DNA of 64,000 nt from Xanthobacter autotrophicus (GTDB taxonomy: Bacteria > Pseudomonadota > Alphaproteobacteria > Rhizobiales > Xanthobacteraceae). The stretch covers positions 620,001-684,000 of the forward strand of contig NZ_VAUP01000015.1 in NCBI RefSeq assembly GCF_005871085.1. Direction: 5' to 3'. Within the stretch, counting starts at the first letter, position 1. Each line of letters opens with the position of its first letter. Below, in pieces: positions 43,169 to 54,983 of the stretch. The notes beneath the pieces are model-generated. The model searched no databases, was not told the DNA's origin, and saw only the letters and a program-made list of their open reading frames with translations. Made by a program: the position numbers and the translations under genes.

Positions 43169-43786
43169 ATGAGCAAGCGCATTGCGGCCAAGCACAAGAT
43201 CGATCGCCGTATGGGCGAGAACATCTGGGGCCGCTCCAAGAGCCCGGTGAATCGTCGTGAGTACGGTCCCGGCCAGCACGGTCAGCGCCGCAAGGGCAAG
43301 CTGTCCGACTTCGGCGTGCAGCTGCGCGCCAAGCAGAAGCTGAAGGGCTATTACGGCTCGATCGGCGAGAAGCAGTTCCACAAGGTGTATGTCGAGGCCT
43401 CGCGCCTCAAGGGCGACACCGGTGCCAACCTGATCGGCCTGCTGGAGCGCCGGCTCGACGCGGTGGTGTACCGCGCCAAGTTCGTGCCGACCATCTTCGC
43501 CGCCCGCCAGTTCGTCTCCCACGGTCACGTGAAGGTGAACGGCCAGCGCGTGAACATCCCGTCCTACCTGGTGAAGGTCGGCGACGTGGTTGAGGTGAAG
43601 GAAGCCTCCCGCCAGATGACCCTGGTGCTGGAAGCCCAGCAGCTCGGCGAGCGTGACGTGCCCGATTACATCGAGCTCGACACCAACAAGCTGGCCGCCC
43701 GTTTCGCCCGCATTCCGGAGCTGAACGAGGTGCCCTACCCGGTTCAGATGGAACCGAACCTCGTGGTCGAGTTCTATTCGCGCTGA
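43169..43786 (+). CDS. rpsD: 30S ribosomal protein S4
   Basis: A primary 16S rRNA-binding protein, 205 residues. It starts [18 protein letters not shown] and has the S4 RNA-binding domain ([38 protein letters not shown]). There is no zinc-knuckle Cys cluster, as usual for many alphaproteobacteria. It is outside the S13-S11-alpha operon, also normal for the order. A strong terminator follows. Confidence 0.98.
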   Translation: MSKRIAAKHKIDRRMGENIWGRSKSPVNRREYGPGQHGQRRKGKLSDFGVQLRAKQKLKGYYGSIGEKQFHKVYVEASRLKGDTGANLIGLLERRLDAVVYRAKFVPTIFAARQFVSHGHVKVNGQRVNIPSYLVKVGDVVEVKEASRQMTLVLEAQQLGERDVPDYIELDTNKLAARFARIPELNEVPYPVQMEPNLVVEFYSR

Positions 43787-43809
43787 TCTGATCGGCGCCC
43801 CGCCAAACG

Positions 43810-43837
43810 AAAGGCCGCCCTCTCGGGCGGCCTTTTT
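43810..43837 (+). terminator. Rho-independent terminator of rpsD
   Basis: An 11-base-pair stem (AAAGGCCGCCC / GGGCGGCCTTT) with a TCTC loop followed by TT. The A- and T-rich ends make it potentially active in both directions, which suits the convergent zeta-subunit gene. Confidence 0.85.
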
Positions 43838-43914
43838 GCTTTCGGGATCGTTTTCGCAAATCAAGGCACCGGAGTCGGCCGCGATGCGGACGGCCCCATG
43901 CCGGGAGCGGGATT

Positions 43915-44235
43915 TCAGCCCGCCTTCACCTCCGCCGCGGCCAGGGCGAGGAACTCGTCCATGTTGCGGCGAATCTGGTGGTCGGAAACCTCCACGCCCT
44001 TGGCGTCGAAATCACCGCGCAGCTTGCGGAACACATCTTCGTCACCAGCCTCCTGGAGGTCGGCGACCACGACTTCCTTGGCATAGGCTTCAGCAGCCTC
44101 GCCGCTAAGGCCGAGGATCTGGGCGGCCCACAGGCCGAGCTTCTTGTTGCGGCGGGCGACCGCCTTGAAGCGGGCTTCCTCGTCGAGGGCGAAGCGCTTC
44201 TCGAATCCCTCTTCGCGCTTGTCGAACGTGGTCAT
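43915..44235 (-). CDS. DUF1476 / F1-ATPase inhibitor zeta subunit
   Basis: A 106-residue helical protein that starts MTTFDKREEGFEKRFALDEE. DUF1476 is the zeta subunit that blocks rotation of F1Fo-ATPase in Paracoccus and relatives; in some other alphaproteobacteria the inhibitory N-terminus is less active. The FEKRFA segment that inserts into F1 is present. It lies next to purC, its frequent neighbour in Hyphomicrobiales. Confidence 0.92.
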   Translation of the reverse strand: MTTFDKREEGFEKRFALDEEARFKAVARRNKKLGLWAAQILGLSGEAAEAYAKEVVVADLQEAGDEDVFRKLRGDFDAKGVEVSDHQIRRNMDEFLALAAAEVKAG

Positions 44236-44595
44236 GGCATCCCTCTTCCTGACGCTTGGGCGACCGACGGCCGGCCTGGATCGGATTGGCGGTCCCACGA
44301 CCGCACGCGCGCCTTGAATATCTCTCACGTCACCCCAGATCAACGGCAGTGAAGCGCTCCGCCATGCCGCGTCCCGCCGCAGGCGGCAAAAAACGGCTCC
44401 TGCCGGCAGCACTCAGGCTGTCGGAAACACGGGCGGCGCGCAGGAATCAGAGAGCAGGCATGCACAGGTGAACGTGGACGCGCGTTGTGTCGCGGCGCCT
44501 GATCGGCTAGTGTCCGAACGGGCTTGGTGTGAACTGGCAACATTCACCCCCGGTCCCGCCGAGGAGCGTCACCAGAACGGAGCCTTGGCAAACCC
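44236..44595. other. Divergent intergenic region, zeta subunit / purC
   Basis: These 360 bases hold the promoters of two divergent genes. The only pair resembling a promoter toward purC is TTGTGT-N17-TAGTGT near 44485-44513. No PurR-type operator, riboswitch or convincing small ORF is seen. Confidence 0.45.
44485..44513 (+). promoter_or_regulatory. Weak candidate purC promoter
   Basis: TTGTGT and TAGTGT are 17 bases apart, 83 bases before the purC start. The -35 matches TTG only well at its first bases, so this is tentative. Confidence 0.3.
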
Positions 44596-45390
44596 ATGGA
44601 TTTCCTCAATCAGCGGTATATTCCCATGAGCCGCCGCCGCCGAATCTACGAAGGCAAGGCGAAAGTCCTCTATGAAGGACCCGAGCCCGGCACACTCATC
44701 CAGCACTTCAAAGACGATGCCACCGCCTTCAATGCGAAGAAGCACGATGTCATCGACGGCAAAGGTGTGCTGAACAACCGGATCTCCGAGTACATCTTCT
44801 CGCGGCTGAACGACATCGGCGTGCCGACTCACTTCATCCGCCGGCTGAACATGCGCGAGCAGCTCATCCGCGAAGTGGAGATCATTCCGCTCGAGATCGT
44901 GGTGCGCAACGTCGCCGCCGGCTCCATCTCGACCCGTCTCGGGATCGAGGAAGGCACGCCGCTGCCGCGCTCCATCATCGAGTTCTATTACAAGAACGAC
45001 GCGCTCAACGACCCGATGGTGTCGGAAGAGCACATCACAGCCTTCGGCTGGGCCACGACCCAGGAAATCGACGATATCATCGCGCTTGCGATCCGCGTCA
45101 ACGACTTCCTGTCCGGCCTTTTCCTCGGCGCTGGCATCCGTCTTGTGGACTTCAAGATGGAATGTGGCCGCCTGTGGGAAAACGATATGATGCGGATCGT
45201 CGTCGCCGACGAGATCAGCCCCGATTCGTGCCGCCTGTGGGACATGAAGTCCAACGACAAGATGGATAAGGACCGCTTCCGCCGCGACATGGGCGGCCTC
45301 GTGGAGGCCTACAGCGAAGTGGCGCGCCGGCTCGGAATCCTCATGGAGAACGACCCCACCCAGGGCAAAGGCCCGGTGCTGGTCAAGTGA
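44596..45390 (+). CDS. purC: SAICAR synthase PurC
   Basis: This enzyme joins aspartate to CAIR with ATP in purine synthesis. The 264-residue protein has [16 protein letters not shown] at the ATP site, [13 protein letters not shown] and [11 protein letters not shown] for substrate and metal. The ATG at 44626 ([10 protein letters not shown]) is an alternative start; the 10 extra residues are common in Hyphomicrobiales. It heads the purC-purS-purQ-purL block with a hairpin between purC and purS. Confidence 0.97.
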   Translation: MDFLNQRYIPMSRRRRIYEGKAKVLYEGPEPGTLIQHFKDDATAFNAKKHDVIDGKGVLNNRISEYIFSRLNDIGVPTHFIRRLNMREQLIREVEIIPLEIVVRNVAAGSISTRLGIEEGTPLPRSIIEFYYKNDALNDPMVSEEHITAFGWATTQEIDDIIALAIRVNDFLSGLFLGAGIRLVDFKMECGRLWENDMMRIVVADEISPDSCRLWDMKSNDKMDKDRFRRDMGGLVEAYSEVARRLGILMENDPTQGKGPVLVK

Positions 45391-45436
45391 GCCTGGTGAA
45401 GTGAGGCGTTGAGCCTTGTCGCCAAAAAATGCTAGG

Positions 45437-45460
45437 CGGGGGCCGCAACGGCCCCCGTTT
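45437..45460 (+). terminator. Hairpin between purC and purS
   Basis: CGGGGGCCG-CAA-CGGCCCCCG (9 base pairs, 3-base loop) followed by TTT. It could terminate or attenuate transcription into purS. Confidence 0.55.
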
Positions 45461-45516
45461 GCGTTGCAGCATGCCGCACCGCTCACCCGGGGCGGACCAA
45501 AAGAGCAGAAGGTGTC

Positions 45517-45759
45517 ATGAAGGCACGTGTCATTGTCACCCTGAAGTCGGCGGTGCTGGACCCGCAGGGCAAGGCCATCGAAGGCGCGCTGCGCTCGCTC
45601 GGCGTCGCTGGCGTGCAGAGCGTGCGGCAGGGCAAGGTCTTCGACGTGGAGTTGGCCGGCAACGACCGGGCCTCCGCCGAGGGCGCCCTGAAGGATGCCT
45701 GCGACAAGCTCCTCGCCAATACCGTGATCGAGACCTACAAGGTCGAGTTCGCGGAGTGA
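45517..45759 (+). CDS. purS: FGAM synthase subunit PurS
   Basis: A small 80-residue subunit of the three-part PurSQL complex; it helps pass ammonia between PurQ and PurL. Typical sequence: MKARVIVTLKSAVLDPQGKA and DKLLANTVIETYKVE. Its presence explains why PurL here is the short form. GAAGG precedes the ATG. Confidence 0.96.
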   Translation: MKARVIVTLKSAVLDPQGKAIEGALRSLGVAGVQSVRQGKVFDVELAGNDRASAEGALKDACDKLLANTVIETYKVEFAE

Positions 45760-45870
45760 TGCGCCATGGGCGATGTGCTAGCATTTGTAATGCCGCATCG
45801 CCCTATCGAACGCCGGCTCGACCTTGCCTGCCATTGGCCCGTGCCACTGGCCCGCGCCCATTGAGAGATC

Positions 45871-46565
45871 ATGAAACCAGCCGTCATCCTCTTCCCCGGC
45901 TCCAACCGTGAGCAGGACGCCGTGCGCGCGCTGCGCCTCGTCGCGGGCGCGAAGCCGCAGGTGGTCTGGCACGCCGAGCATGAGCTGCCCCCCGGCACCG
46001 ACCTCGTCGTGCTGCCCGGCGGGTTCTCCTACGGCGATTATCTGAGGTGCGGCGCCATCGCCGCCCGGGCCAACATCATGGATGCCGTGCGCGCCCATGC
46101 GGCCAAGGGTGGCTTGGTGCTCGGCATCTGCAACGGCTTCCAGATCCTGTGCGAGGCTGGCTTGCTGCCCGGCGTGCTGGTCCGCAACGCCCGCCTGCGC
46201 TTCGTCTGCCGCGAGGTTCTGCTGCGGGTGGAGCGGGCCGACACCGCCTTCACCAAGGCCTATCGCAAGAGCGACCTCATCCGCATTCCCGTCGCCCATG
46301 GCGAGGGCAATTACACGGCGGACGAGAGCACCATCGCCCGGCTGGAGCATGACGGGCGCATCGCCTTCCGCTACGCCCGCCGCGATGGCCAGATCGACGA
46401 GACCGACGGCCCCAACGGTGCCATCAACGGTATCGCCGGCATCTATTCCGAGAAGTTCAACGTACTCGGCATGATGCCGCATCCCGAAAACTACATCGAG
46501 CCGGAAATCGGCCCCACCGACGGCCGCGGCCTGTTCGAAAGCCTCGCCGGAGCCCTGAAGGCGGC

Positions 46566-46569
<4 letters not shown>
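45871..46569 (+). CDS. purQ: FGAM synthase glutaminase subunit PurQ
   Basis: A class I glutaminase of 232 residues supplying ammonia to PurL. Nucleophile Cys87 is in [10 protein letters not shown]; the His/Glu pair is in [25 protein letters not shown] is the oxyanion loop. The stop overlaps the purL start by 4 bases. Confidence 0.97.
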
Positions 46570-48815
<2,246 letters not shown>

Positions 48816-48846
48816 ACCTGTCCGCCGTTTTGAGGACCATGCGACC

Positions 48847-49080
48847 ATGCCCATGAATGCCCGCGAGATCGAGCAGCTCATCAAGGATGCGCTGCCCGAC
48901 GCGACGGTGGTAATCGAGGATCTGGCCGGAGACGGCGACCACTATGCCGCCCGCATCGTATCGGCGGCATTCCGCGGCAAGAGCCGAGTGCAGCAGCACC
49001 AGATGGTCTATGCCGCGCTGAAGGGGAACATGGGGGGCGTGCTCCACGCCCTCGCCCTCCAGACCGCCGCCCCGGACTAG
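48847..49080 (+). CDS. BolA-family protein (BolA2/IbaG-like)
   Basis: A 77-residue regulator with the BolA fold: REIEQLIKDALPDATVVIEDL and a C-terminal KSRVQQHQMVYAALKGNM that includes the invariant cluster-ligand His. BolA proteins bind monothiol glutaredoxins through a shared [2Fe-2S] cluster; grxD is the next gene, so the pair is probably a functional unit in iron sensing or delivery. Confidence 0.93.
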   Translation: MPMNAREIEQLIKDALPDATVVIEDLAGDGDHYAARIVSAAFRGKSRVQQHQMVYAALKGNMGGVLHALALQTAAPD

Positions 49081-49243
49081 AGCCGGCGACCGAGCCGGCC
49101 TCTGTGCTCACGCGGGCAGTGCACGATAGCCGCGACCAACGCCCGTCGTACCCATAGCCGAGCCCCTCTTGCGCTTTGCCCGGCAAGGGCCGATCTTTAA
49201 GTTTACTGGCCCTCATTCGGCCGATCAGAATGGATTTGAGACC

Positions 49244-49582
49244 ATGGGTATTCGTGAAGACATCGACGCCATCGTGAAGTCTGGTGACGTGGTCCTGTTC
49301 ATGAAGGGCACGCCCCAGTTTCCGCAGTGCGGCTTTTCCGGGCAGGTGGTGCAGATCCTCGATCACGTCGGCGTCCCCTTCAAGGGCGTGAACGTGCTCG
49401 AAAACGACGCCGTCCGGCAGGGCATCAAGGATTACGCCAGCTGGCCGACCATCCCGCAGCTCTACATCAAGGGCGAGTTCGTGGGCGGCTGCGACATCGT
49501 GCGCGAGATGTTCCAGGCCGGCGAGCTGGTCCCCTTCCTTGAGGAAAAGGGCGTCGCGATCCGCGATCGCGCCATTGGCTGA
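49244..49582 (+). CDS. grxD: Monothiol glutaredoxin GrxD
   Basis: A 112-residue CGFS-type glutaredoxin (Cys29 in PQCGFSGQVVQIL) that binds a [2Fe-2S] cluster with glutathione. WPTIPQLYIKGEFVGGCDI is the glutathione and cis-Pro region. The start at MGIREDIDAIV fits the family; an upstream in-frame start adds 25 unlike residues. Pairs with the preceding BolA protein. Confidence 0.96.
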   Translation: MGIREDIDAIVKSGDVVLFMKGTPQFPQCGFSGQVVQILDHVGVPFKGVNVLENDAVRQGIKDYASWPTIPQLYIKGEFVGGCDIVREMFQAGELVPFLEEKGVAIRDRAIG

Positions 49583-49595
49583 GTCTTCGAGCGGC

Positions 49596-49901
49596 GTGAC
49601 GACGCCTCAACCGGCTCCCGCCGCGCCGCTCGCCCTCAAGCTTGCGATTGGCTTGGGGCTGCTGGCGAATGCCGGCCTCGCGATTCTGCTCATCGCCATT
49701 TCCGGGTTCGTCTTCGGCGGCCCGGAAGGCGCCAACGGCGAAGCATCGGCCGTGGCCGGCTGGGGCTCCACTCTCGCGATCAGCATACTGGCGCCCGCTC
49801 TCGGCCTAATCATGTGGCGCCGCGGTCGGCGCGACCTCGCCTTGGCCATGGTCTGGCTACCGCCGCTGGCCCTGGTGGTGGGCGCGCTGGTGGTCCTCTG
49901 A
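49596..49901 (+). CDS. Small hypothetical membrane protein
   Basis: About 101 residues with three hydrophobic stretches (about 17-40, 55-72 and 80-100) and a basic RRGRRD loop before the last helix. I recognise no family. Several starts are possible: the GTG used here is 13 bases after the grxD stop; a TTG at 49575 and a farther one at 49539 would overlap grxD. Weak but consistent coding signal (GC-rich third positions, helices in register). Confidence 0.6.
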   Translation: MTTPQPAPAAPLALKLAIGLGLLANAGLAILLIAISGFVFGGPEGANGEASAVAGWGSTLAISILAPALGLIMWRRGRRDLALAMVWLPPLALVVGALVVL

Positions 49902-49945
49902 GGCAGCAGTCGTCCAGGCTATGCCTTTTCAGGCTGTTCCGTCTG

Positions 49946-49984
49946 AACCAAGGGCTGGTGGGCCATGCCCACCAGCCCTTGGTT
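49946..49984. terminator. Bidirectional terminator hairpin between convergent genes
   Basis: An 18-base-pair perfect stem (AACCAAGGGCTGGTGGGC / GCCCACCAGCCCTTGGTT) with a CAT loop, followed by TGTTTC. It lies between the membrane protein gene and folD, which face each other, so it can serve both. Confidence 0.85.
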
Positions 49985-50017
49985 GTTTCAGATCCCCCTT
50001 CCGCGGCGACCAGGCGG

Positions 50018-50905
50018 CTATTCCAGACCGGCCTGCCGCTTGGCCGCGGTGAGGGTGTTCTGGAGCAGGCAGGCGATGGTCATGGGGCCGACCCCGCCCG
50101 GAACCGGGGTAATCAGGCCGGCGATGCCCTGTGCTTCCTGATAGGCCACGTCGCCCACGAGCCGCGTCTTGCCGTCCGGCTTGGGAATGCGGTTGATGCC
50201 CACGTCGATCACCGTCGCGCCGGGCTTGATCCAGTCGCCGCGCACCATTTCCGGCCGGCCCACGGCGGCCACGAGGATGTCGGCGGTGCGGCACTCGCCC
50301 GGCAAGTCGCGGGTGCGCGAATGGGCGATGGTGACGGTGCAGTCTTCTTTCAGCAGCAGCTGCGCCGCCGGTTTGCCGACGATGTTAGAGCGCCCCACCA
50401 CCACGGCCTTGAGCCCCGACAGGTTGCCCAGATGGTGCTTCAGCAGCATCACGCAGCCGAGCGGTGTGCACGGCACCAGCGCGTCGAGGCCCACCGCGAG
50501 GCGGCCGGCATTCACCACATGGAAACCGTCCACGTCCTTGGCGGGATCGATGGTCGAGAGCACCTTCATGGCATCGATCTGCGCCGGCAGCGGCAGCTGA
50601 ACCAGAATGCCGTTCACTGCCGGATCGGCGTTGAGTCGGGCGATCAGCGCCAAAAGCTCGGCCTCGGGCGTGTCCACCGCGAGCTTGTGCTCGAAGGAGG
50701 TCATACCGGCCTCCAGCGTCTGGGCCGCCTTGTTGCGCACATAGACCTGGCTGGCCGGATCCTCGCCCACGAGGACCACGGCAAGGCCGGGCTTCAAGCC
50801 GTGGGCCACGCCGAGGCGGGCCACCTCCTCGGCAATGCGGGCCCGGAGCCCGGCTGCGAACGCCTTTCCGTCGATGGGCTTGGTCTCGATCACCACATCC
50901 CCCAT
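50018..50905 (-). CDS. folD: Methylenetetrahydrofolate dehydrogenase/cyclohydrolase FolD
   Basis: A bifunctional folate C1 enzyme of 295 residues. [14 protein letters not shown] holds the catalytic Lys, QLPLPAQID and PAKDVDGFH are the family signatures, and [17 protein letters not shown] is the NADP loop. Late [11 protein letters not shown] is also diagnostic. The start [14 protein letters not shown] follows a GAGG. In a host with an H4MPT pathway, FolD handles the folate branch of C1 flow toward biosynthesis. Confidence 0.97.
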   Translation of the reverse strand: MGDVVIETKPIDGKAFAAGLRARIAEEVARLGVAHGLKPGLAVVLVGEDPASQVYVRNKAAQTLEAGMTSFEHKLAVDTPEAELLALIARLNADPAVNGILVQLPLPAQIDAMKVLSTIDPAKDVDGFHVVNAGRLAVGLDALVPCTPLGCVMLLKHHLGNLSGLKAVVVGRSNIVGKPAAQLLLKEDCTVTIAHSRTRDLPGECRTADILVAAVGRPEMVRGDWIKPGATVIDVGINRIPKPDGKTRLVGDVAYQEAQGIAGLITPVPGGVGPMTIACLLQNTLTAAKRQAGLE

Positions 50906-51100
50906 AAGCCTCGGCCCCTTCGGCAGAACGCGCCTCGCTAAGGGGAAGGCGGCGCTCGTGGGCCTGATGTTCACCGACCTTGTGTTCACCGCGTCGCGCA
51001 AAAGGCAAGGCCGGAACGGCGCCTCATCGCCGCAGCGCCGGTACCGTCGCGCCATGTCGCAGGGACCCCAAGCCGGAGCATCACCCTTATAGAGACAATT

Positions 51101-51119
51101 ATTTTCTTGAAAAGAAAAT
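51101..51119. repeat. AT-rich palindrome upstream of folD
   Basis: ATTTTCTT-GAA-AAGAAAAT in a 30-base stretch with almost no G or C, sharply unlike its surroundings. It may be part of the folD promoter or a terminator of the flanking GGDEF-EAL gene's antisense side; I cannot decide. Confidence 0.4.
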
Positions 51120-51179
51120 TATCATCCTCACGGGAGGCGGCCACCTCAGGGCCATCCCCCGGCCGAGGGATGCAGCCGG

Positions 51180-53291
51180 CTACCTGGAGGCGCTAGCTCC
51201 GTCCGGGGTGGCGCCGGCATCCGCCGCGTTCTGCCGCTCCAGCATGGCGACAGCGGCCACGAGGGGCAGCGGCGGCGCGAACAGATAGCCCTGCGCCTGC
51301 TGGGCGCCGAAGGCCCTCAGGAAGCGCAACTGCTCGCGGGTCTCCACCCCCTCGGCGGTGAGAGTGATGCCGAGGGAGCGGCCGAGCCGGACCACATATT
51401 CCACGATGGCCGAGGCATCCCGGTCAACGCCCATATTGAAGATGAAGGACTTGTCGATCTTGATCTTGGTGATGGGAAAGCGCCGCACATGCACCAGCGA
51501 GGCATGGCCAGTGCCAAAATCATCTAGGGCCAGCCTCACCCCCATGTCCCGCAGCTTCTGAAGCGCCTCCTGGCCCTCGCTCTGGGCGTCGAGGATGGCG
51601 CTTTCGGTGATTTCGATTTCCAACAGCGCCGGATCAAACCCGGTTTCGGCAAGGGCGGCGGCCACCATGTTGTAGATGGCGCCCTGGCGCAGGTTGAGCG
51701 CCGACATGTTCACCGACAGCGTCACGCCGGGAAGCGCCCGCGCCTCCAGCAGGGCCATGCGCAGCACATAGGCGTCGAACCGGCCCATGAGGCGGGAGGC
51801 CTCGGCCACTGCCAGGAATGCGCCGGGCAGGAGCCGTCCCTGGGTGGGATGATCCCAGCGCGCCAGCGCCTCGAAACCGACGATGCGCTCACTCTCCACA
51901 TCCACCTGGGGCTGGTAGACCAGCGTGATCTCGCCCTTGTCCAGCGCGGCCGCCAGTTCCAGCTCGATACGCCGGCGCTCGACCCGCGCCGCGTCGAACC
52001 CGGGCTCGAACAGGCGGTAGAGGCCGGTGCCGTCGGCTTTGGCCTGGTAGAGGGCGACATCGGCGAGGCGCATCAGTTCCGCGCCGGTGGCCGCGTCCTG
52101 GGGCAGGCGCGCCGCACCCACGCAGGCGCTCAGACTCAATTCACCACCCCGCTCCAGCTGGACAGGCGGCGCGAGTGCCGCGAACAGCCGCTCGACAGTG
52201 CGATCGAGGTCGCCCTCGTCCCGGCAGTGGACCACGGCCACGAACTCGTCTCCACCGAACCTGGCAACGACGCTCCCCTCCCCCAGCGCCTCCTCGGTCC
52301 GCCGTGCGAAAGCCCGCAGCAGGTCGTCGCCGGCGACATGGCCGGCGCCGTCATTGATCGCCTTGAAGTCGTCGAGATCGACGAACAGCAGAGCCAGTGT
52401 CTCGCCGTCGCGGCGCCGGGCAATGGCGGCGTCCAGCGCCTCGATGAAAGCGCCGCGGTTGAGCAGGCCTGTCAGATAGTCGCGCGCGGCCAGTTCCCGC
52501 GCCTTGGCCTCGCTGGCGACGAGATCGGAGGCCAAGCGCCGCGCCCGGACCATGAGCACCAGAAACAGCACGGCCAGAAGGCTGGCGAGCACCACCGCGG
52601 CCGGCATCAGCCCCCACAGCATTCTGCTGCCGGGATGTGCCCCCCGCCACACCAGCTCCGCTTCCGAGCCGTCGTAGAGATTCGGGATGAAGACGCCCAC
52701 ATGCCGCCCGCCATGCTGCGGCCGATGGATCAGCTCCACCTCTTCCAGGCTGGCCGGGGCGCCCACCATCCTCAGGAATTCGGGGTCAATGACATCCACG
52801 GTTATGGCCACCAGCGGCTGGGCCACGTCGAGCCCCTCGACCTTCTCCTCGAACGGTCGGGCCACCATCAGGCCCGCCGCATCCTCGGTGGCGACGACGC
52901 CCGAGAGCGCCGCCTTCTGCCCGTCGGCCAGGGCCCGCTCTATGGCGGGGCGGATCCAGCTGTAGGCTCGCAGCTGGTTCTGCTCGCCCCGCTCGGAGGA
53001 ATAAATGATGCGGCCCTTGGCATCGGAGATGTAGACGAACTCGAAGCCGAAGCCGTCATTGAGCTTCACGCCGAAGCGGCGATGCAGGGAGGTCATGTCC
53101 CCAAGCGCCAGTTGGCGCAGGGCTTCCCGCTCGTCGTTGGTAGCGACCAGCGCCTGCTCCATCACCGTTTCACGGGCGCGCAGGGAGGTCAGCAGCGCGG
53201 CGCGCTCACGGGTGCGCGCCTTGTCGTCCTGCCGCAGCCCGGCCACCACAAAGACCGTGACGAGCCCCACCACCAGAAGCGCGAGCGCCAC
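51180..53291 (-). CDS. Membrane GGDEF-EAL protein (cyclic-di-GMP metabolism)
   Basis: A bifunctional c-di-GMP protein of at least 703 residues. An N-terminal helix and a second helix around 225-248 flank a periplasmic sensor of about 200 residues (CHASE4/Cache-like). The GGDEF motif is intact (RFGGDEF), with DLDDFKAINDGAGH upstream. The EAL domain is also complete: FEALARW, SVNMSA, EITES, DDFGTG, KIDKSF and EGVE. So it could both make and break c-di-GMP. The GTG used as start is poorly placed inside the first helix; an ATT 51 bases upstream has AGGAGG 6 bases before it and would give a better N-terminus (PRRQGSPGYR then the helix). Confidence 0.92.
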   Translation of the reverse strand: MALALLVVGLVTVFVVAGLRQDDKARTRERAALLTSLRARETVMEQALVATNDEREALRQLALGDMTSLHRRFGVKLNDGFGFEFVYISDAKGRIIYSSERGEQNQLRAYSWIRPAIERALADGQKAALSGVVATEDAAGLMVARPFEEKVEGLDVAQPLVAITVDVIDPEFLRMVGAPASLEEVELIHRPQHGGRHVGVFIPNLYDGSEAELVWRGAHPGSRMLWGLMPAAVVLASLLAVLFLVLMVRARRLASDLVASEAKARELAARDYLTGLLNRGAFIEALDAAIARRRDGETLALLFVDLDDFKAINDGAGHVAGDDLLRAFARRTEEALGEGSVVARFGGDEFVAVVHCRDEGDLDRTVERLFAALAPPVQLERGGELSLSACVGAARLPQDAATGAELMRLADVALYQAKADGTGLYRLFEPGFDAARVERRRIELELAAALDKGEITLVYQPQVDVESERIVGFEALARWDHPTQGRLLPGAFLAVAEASRLMGRFDAYVLRMALLEARALPGVTLSVNMSALNLRQGAIYNMVAAALAETGFDPALLEIEITESAILDAQSEGQEALQKLRDMGVRLALDDFGTGHASLVHVRRFPITKIKIDKSFIFNMGVDRDASAIVEYVVRLGRSLGITLTAEGVETREQLRFLRAFGAQQAQGYLFAPPLPLVAAVAMLERQNAADAGATPDGASASR

Positions 53292-53570
53292 CAGTCCCGC
53301 GAGGAGCGAACGATAACCGGGGCTACCCTGGCGGCGGGGAATGGCGAGCCTCCTTCATGGGCTGCGGATCAGTCGGATCGCGGACCATGGCACATCGCCC
53401 GCGCGAGGCGCGGCGGACCGCAGATTTGTCCGATAGATTCCCCGGTCGCGCAAGGGCACGTCATCGCCGGCCCATGCCCTGCACAGCGCCAAAGCCATGC
53501 AACTTAAAGCAGATATCGCCCCGCCCAGGTTGAGCCTGGCGGCGGATCCGGCATGGAGCCTTTGGAAGGA

Positions 53571-54983
53571 TCACGCGCCGAACCACCAGGTGGCGAGGCC
53601 GAGGAAGGCGAAGAACCCTACCGTGTCCGTCACCGTGGTGACGAACACGCCCGACGCCACCGCCGGGTCGAGCTTCAGCCAAGAGATGGCAAGCGGGATG
53701 AGAATGCCGAACAGGCCCGCCGCCATCATGTTCATCACCAGCGCGCTGGCGATGACGGCCCCAAGCTGGGCATTGGCGAACCACGCACCGGCGATGAGGC
53801 CGAGCAGGCAGGCCAGCGCCAGCCCGTTGAACAGCCCCACCAGCACCTCGCGCGAGACGATGCGGCGGGCGTTGTGGCTGGACAATTCCTTGGTGGCGAG
53901 AGCGCGCACGGCGACCGTCATGGTCTGGGTGCCGGCATTGCCCCCCATGGAGGCGACGATGGGCATCAGCACCGCCAGCGCCACCATCTTCTCGATGGTG
54001 GCCTCGAACAGGCCGATGATGGAAGCGGAGATGAACGCGGTGCCGAGATTGACCACCAGCCAGGGCAGCCGGCTCCTGGCGGTGTAGGCGACGCTGTCGG
54101 AAAGCTCTTCGTCCGAGCCCACGCCGGCGAGGGCGCGCAGGTCCTCGTCCGCCTCCTCCTGGATCACGTCCACCACGTCGTCGATGGTCATGACGCCCAC
54201 GAGCCGGCCGGCATCGTCCACCACGGGGGCGGAGACAAGATTGTAGCGCTCGAACAGACGCGCCACGTCCTCCTGGTCGTCGGTGGCCTTCACCCCTTTC
54301 AAGTGTTCGGTCTTCACCTGGGTTACCAGCATGGTGCGCCGGGTGCGCAGCAGCCGGTCGAGGGACACCGAGCCCACCAGCCGGTAGGCTGGATCCACCA
54401 CGAACACCTCGTAGAAGGTTTCCGGCAGGTCCGGCGTCTCACGCATGTAGTCGATGGTGCGACCGACCGTCCAGAACGGCGGCACCGCTATGAAATCGGT
54501 CTGCATGCGCCGGCCGGCGCTGTCCTCGGGATAGTCGAGGGAGCGCCGCAGGGCCACCCGCTCGGGTGCCGGCAGGTGCTCCAGCACCGCGGCCATCTCC
54601 TCCTCGTCGAGATCCTCGAGGATGTAGACGGCATCGTCAGATGCCAGATCGCGCATGCCGCGCGCGATGGTAAGCGGCGACAGCCCGCGCAGGATGCCAA
54701 CCCGCACCGTCTCGTCTAGCTCGGTCAGCGCGGTGAAGTCGAAGGCGGAGCCCAGCATCTCGATGAGCCGGCGGCGCTCGTCGCCGTCCAGCTCCTCGAT
54801 GAGATCGCCCATGTCGGCTTCGTGGAGGTCGCCCGTGAGCGCCCTCAGCCGGTCCACGTCGCGCGCCTCGATCGCCGCGCGGATGGCCTCCCGGAACCCG
54901 TGGGCGAGGTTGCCGTCGGAGTCGCGCACCTCGGGCACGGCATCCGCACCTTCAGCGACAGGCGCGTCGGCATCCTCGCGCAT
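53571..54983 (-). CDS. mgtE: Magnesium transporter MgtE
   Basis: A Mg channel of 470 residues: N-terminal superhelical N domain, two CBS domains (TVGRTIDYMRETPDL; VVDDAGRLVGVMTIDDVVDVI) and five C-terminal helices with the pore segment ASMGGNAGTQTMTVAVRAL. Low Mg opens the pore through the CBS/N domains. No M-box riboswitch is visible upstream. The start (MREDADAP) follows GGGAGGACC. Confidence 0.96.
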   Translation of the reverse strand: MREDADAPVAEGADAVPEVRDSDGNLAHGFREAIRAAIEARDVDRLRALTGDLHEADMGDLIEELDGDERRRLIEMLGSAFDFTALTELDETVRVGILRGLSPLTIARGMRDLASDDAVYILEDLDEEEMAAVLEHLPAPERVALRRSLDYPEDSAGRRMQTDFIAVPPFWTVGRTIDYMRETPDLPETFYEVFVVDPAYRLVGSVSLDRLLRTRRTMLVTQVKTEHLKGVKATDDQEDVARLFERYNLVSAPVVDDAGRLVGVMTIDDVVDVIQEEADEDLRALAGVGSDEELSDSVAYTARSRLPWLVVNLGTAFISASIIGLFEATIEKMVALAVLMPIVASMGGNAGTQTMTVAVRALATKELSSHNARRIVSREVLVGLFNGLALACLLGLIAGAWFANAQLGAVIASALVMNMMAAGLFGILIPLAISWLKLDPAVASGVFVTTVTDTVGFFAFLGLATWWFGA

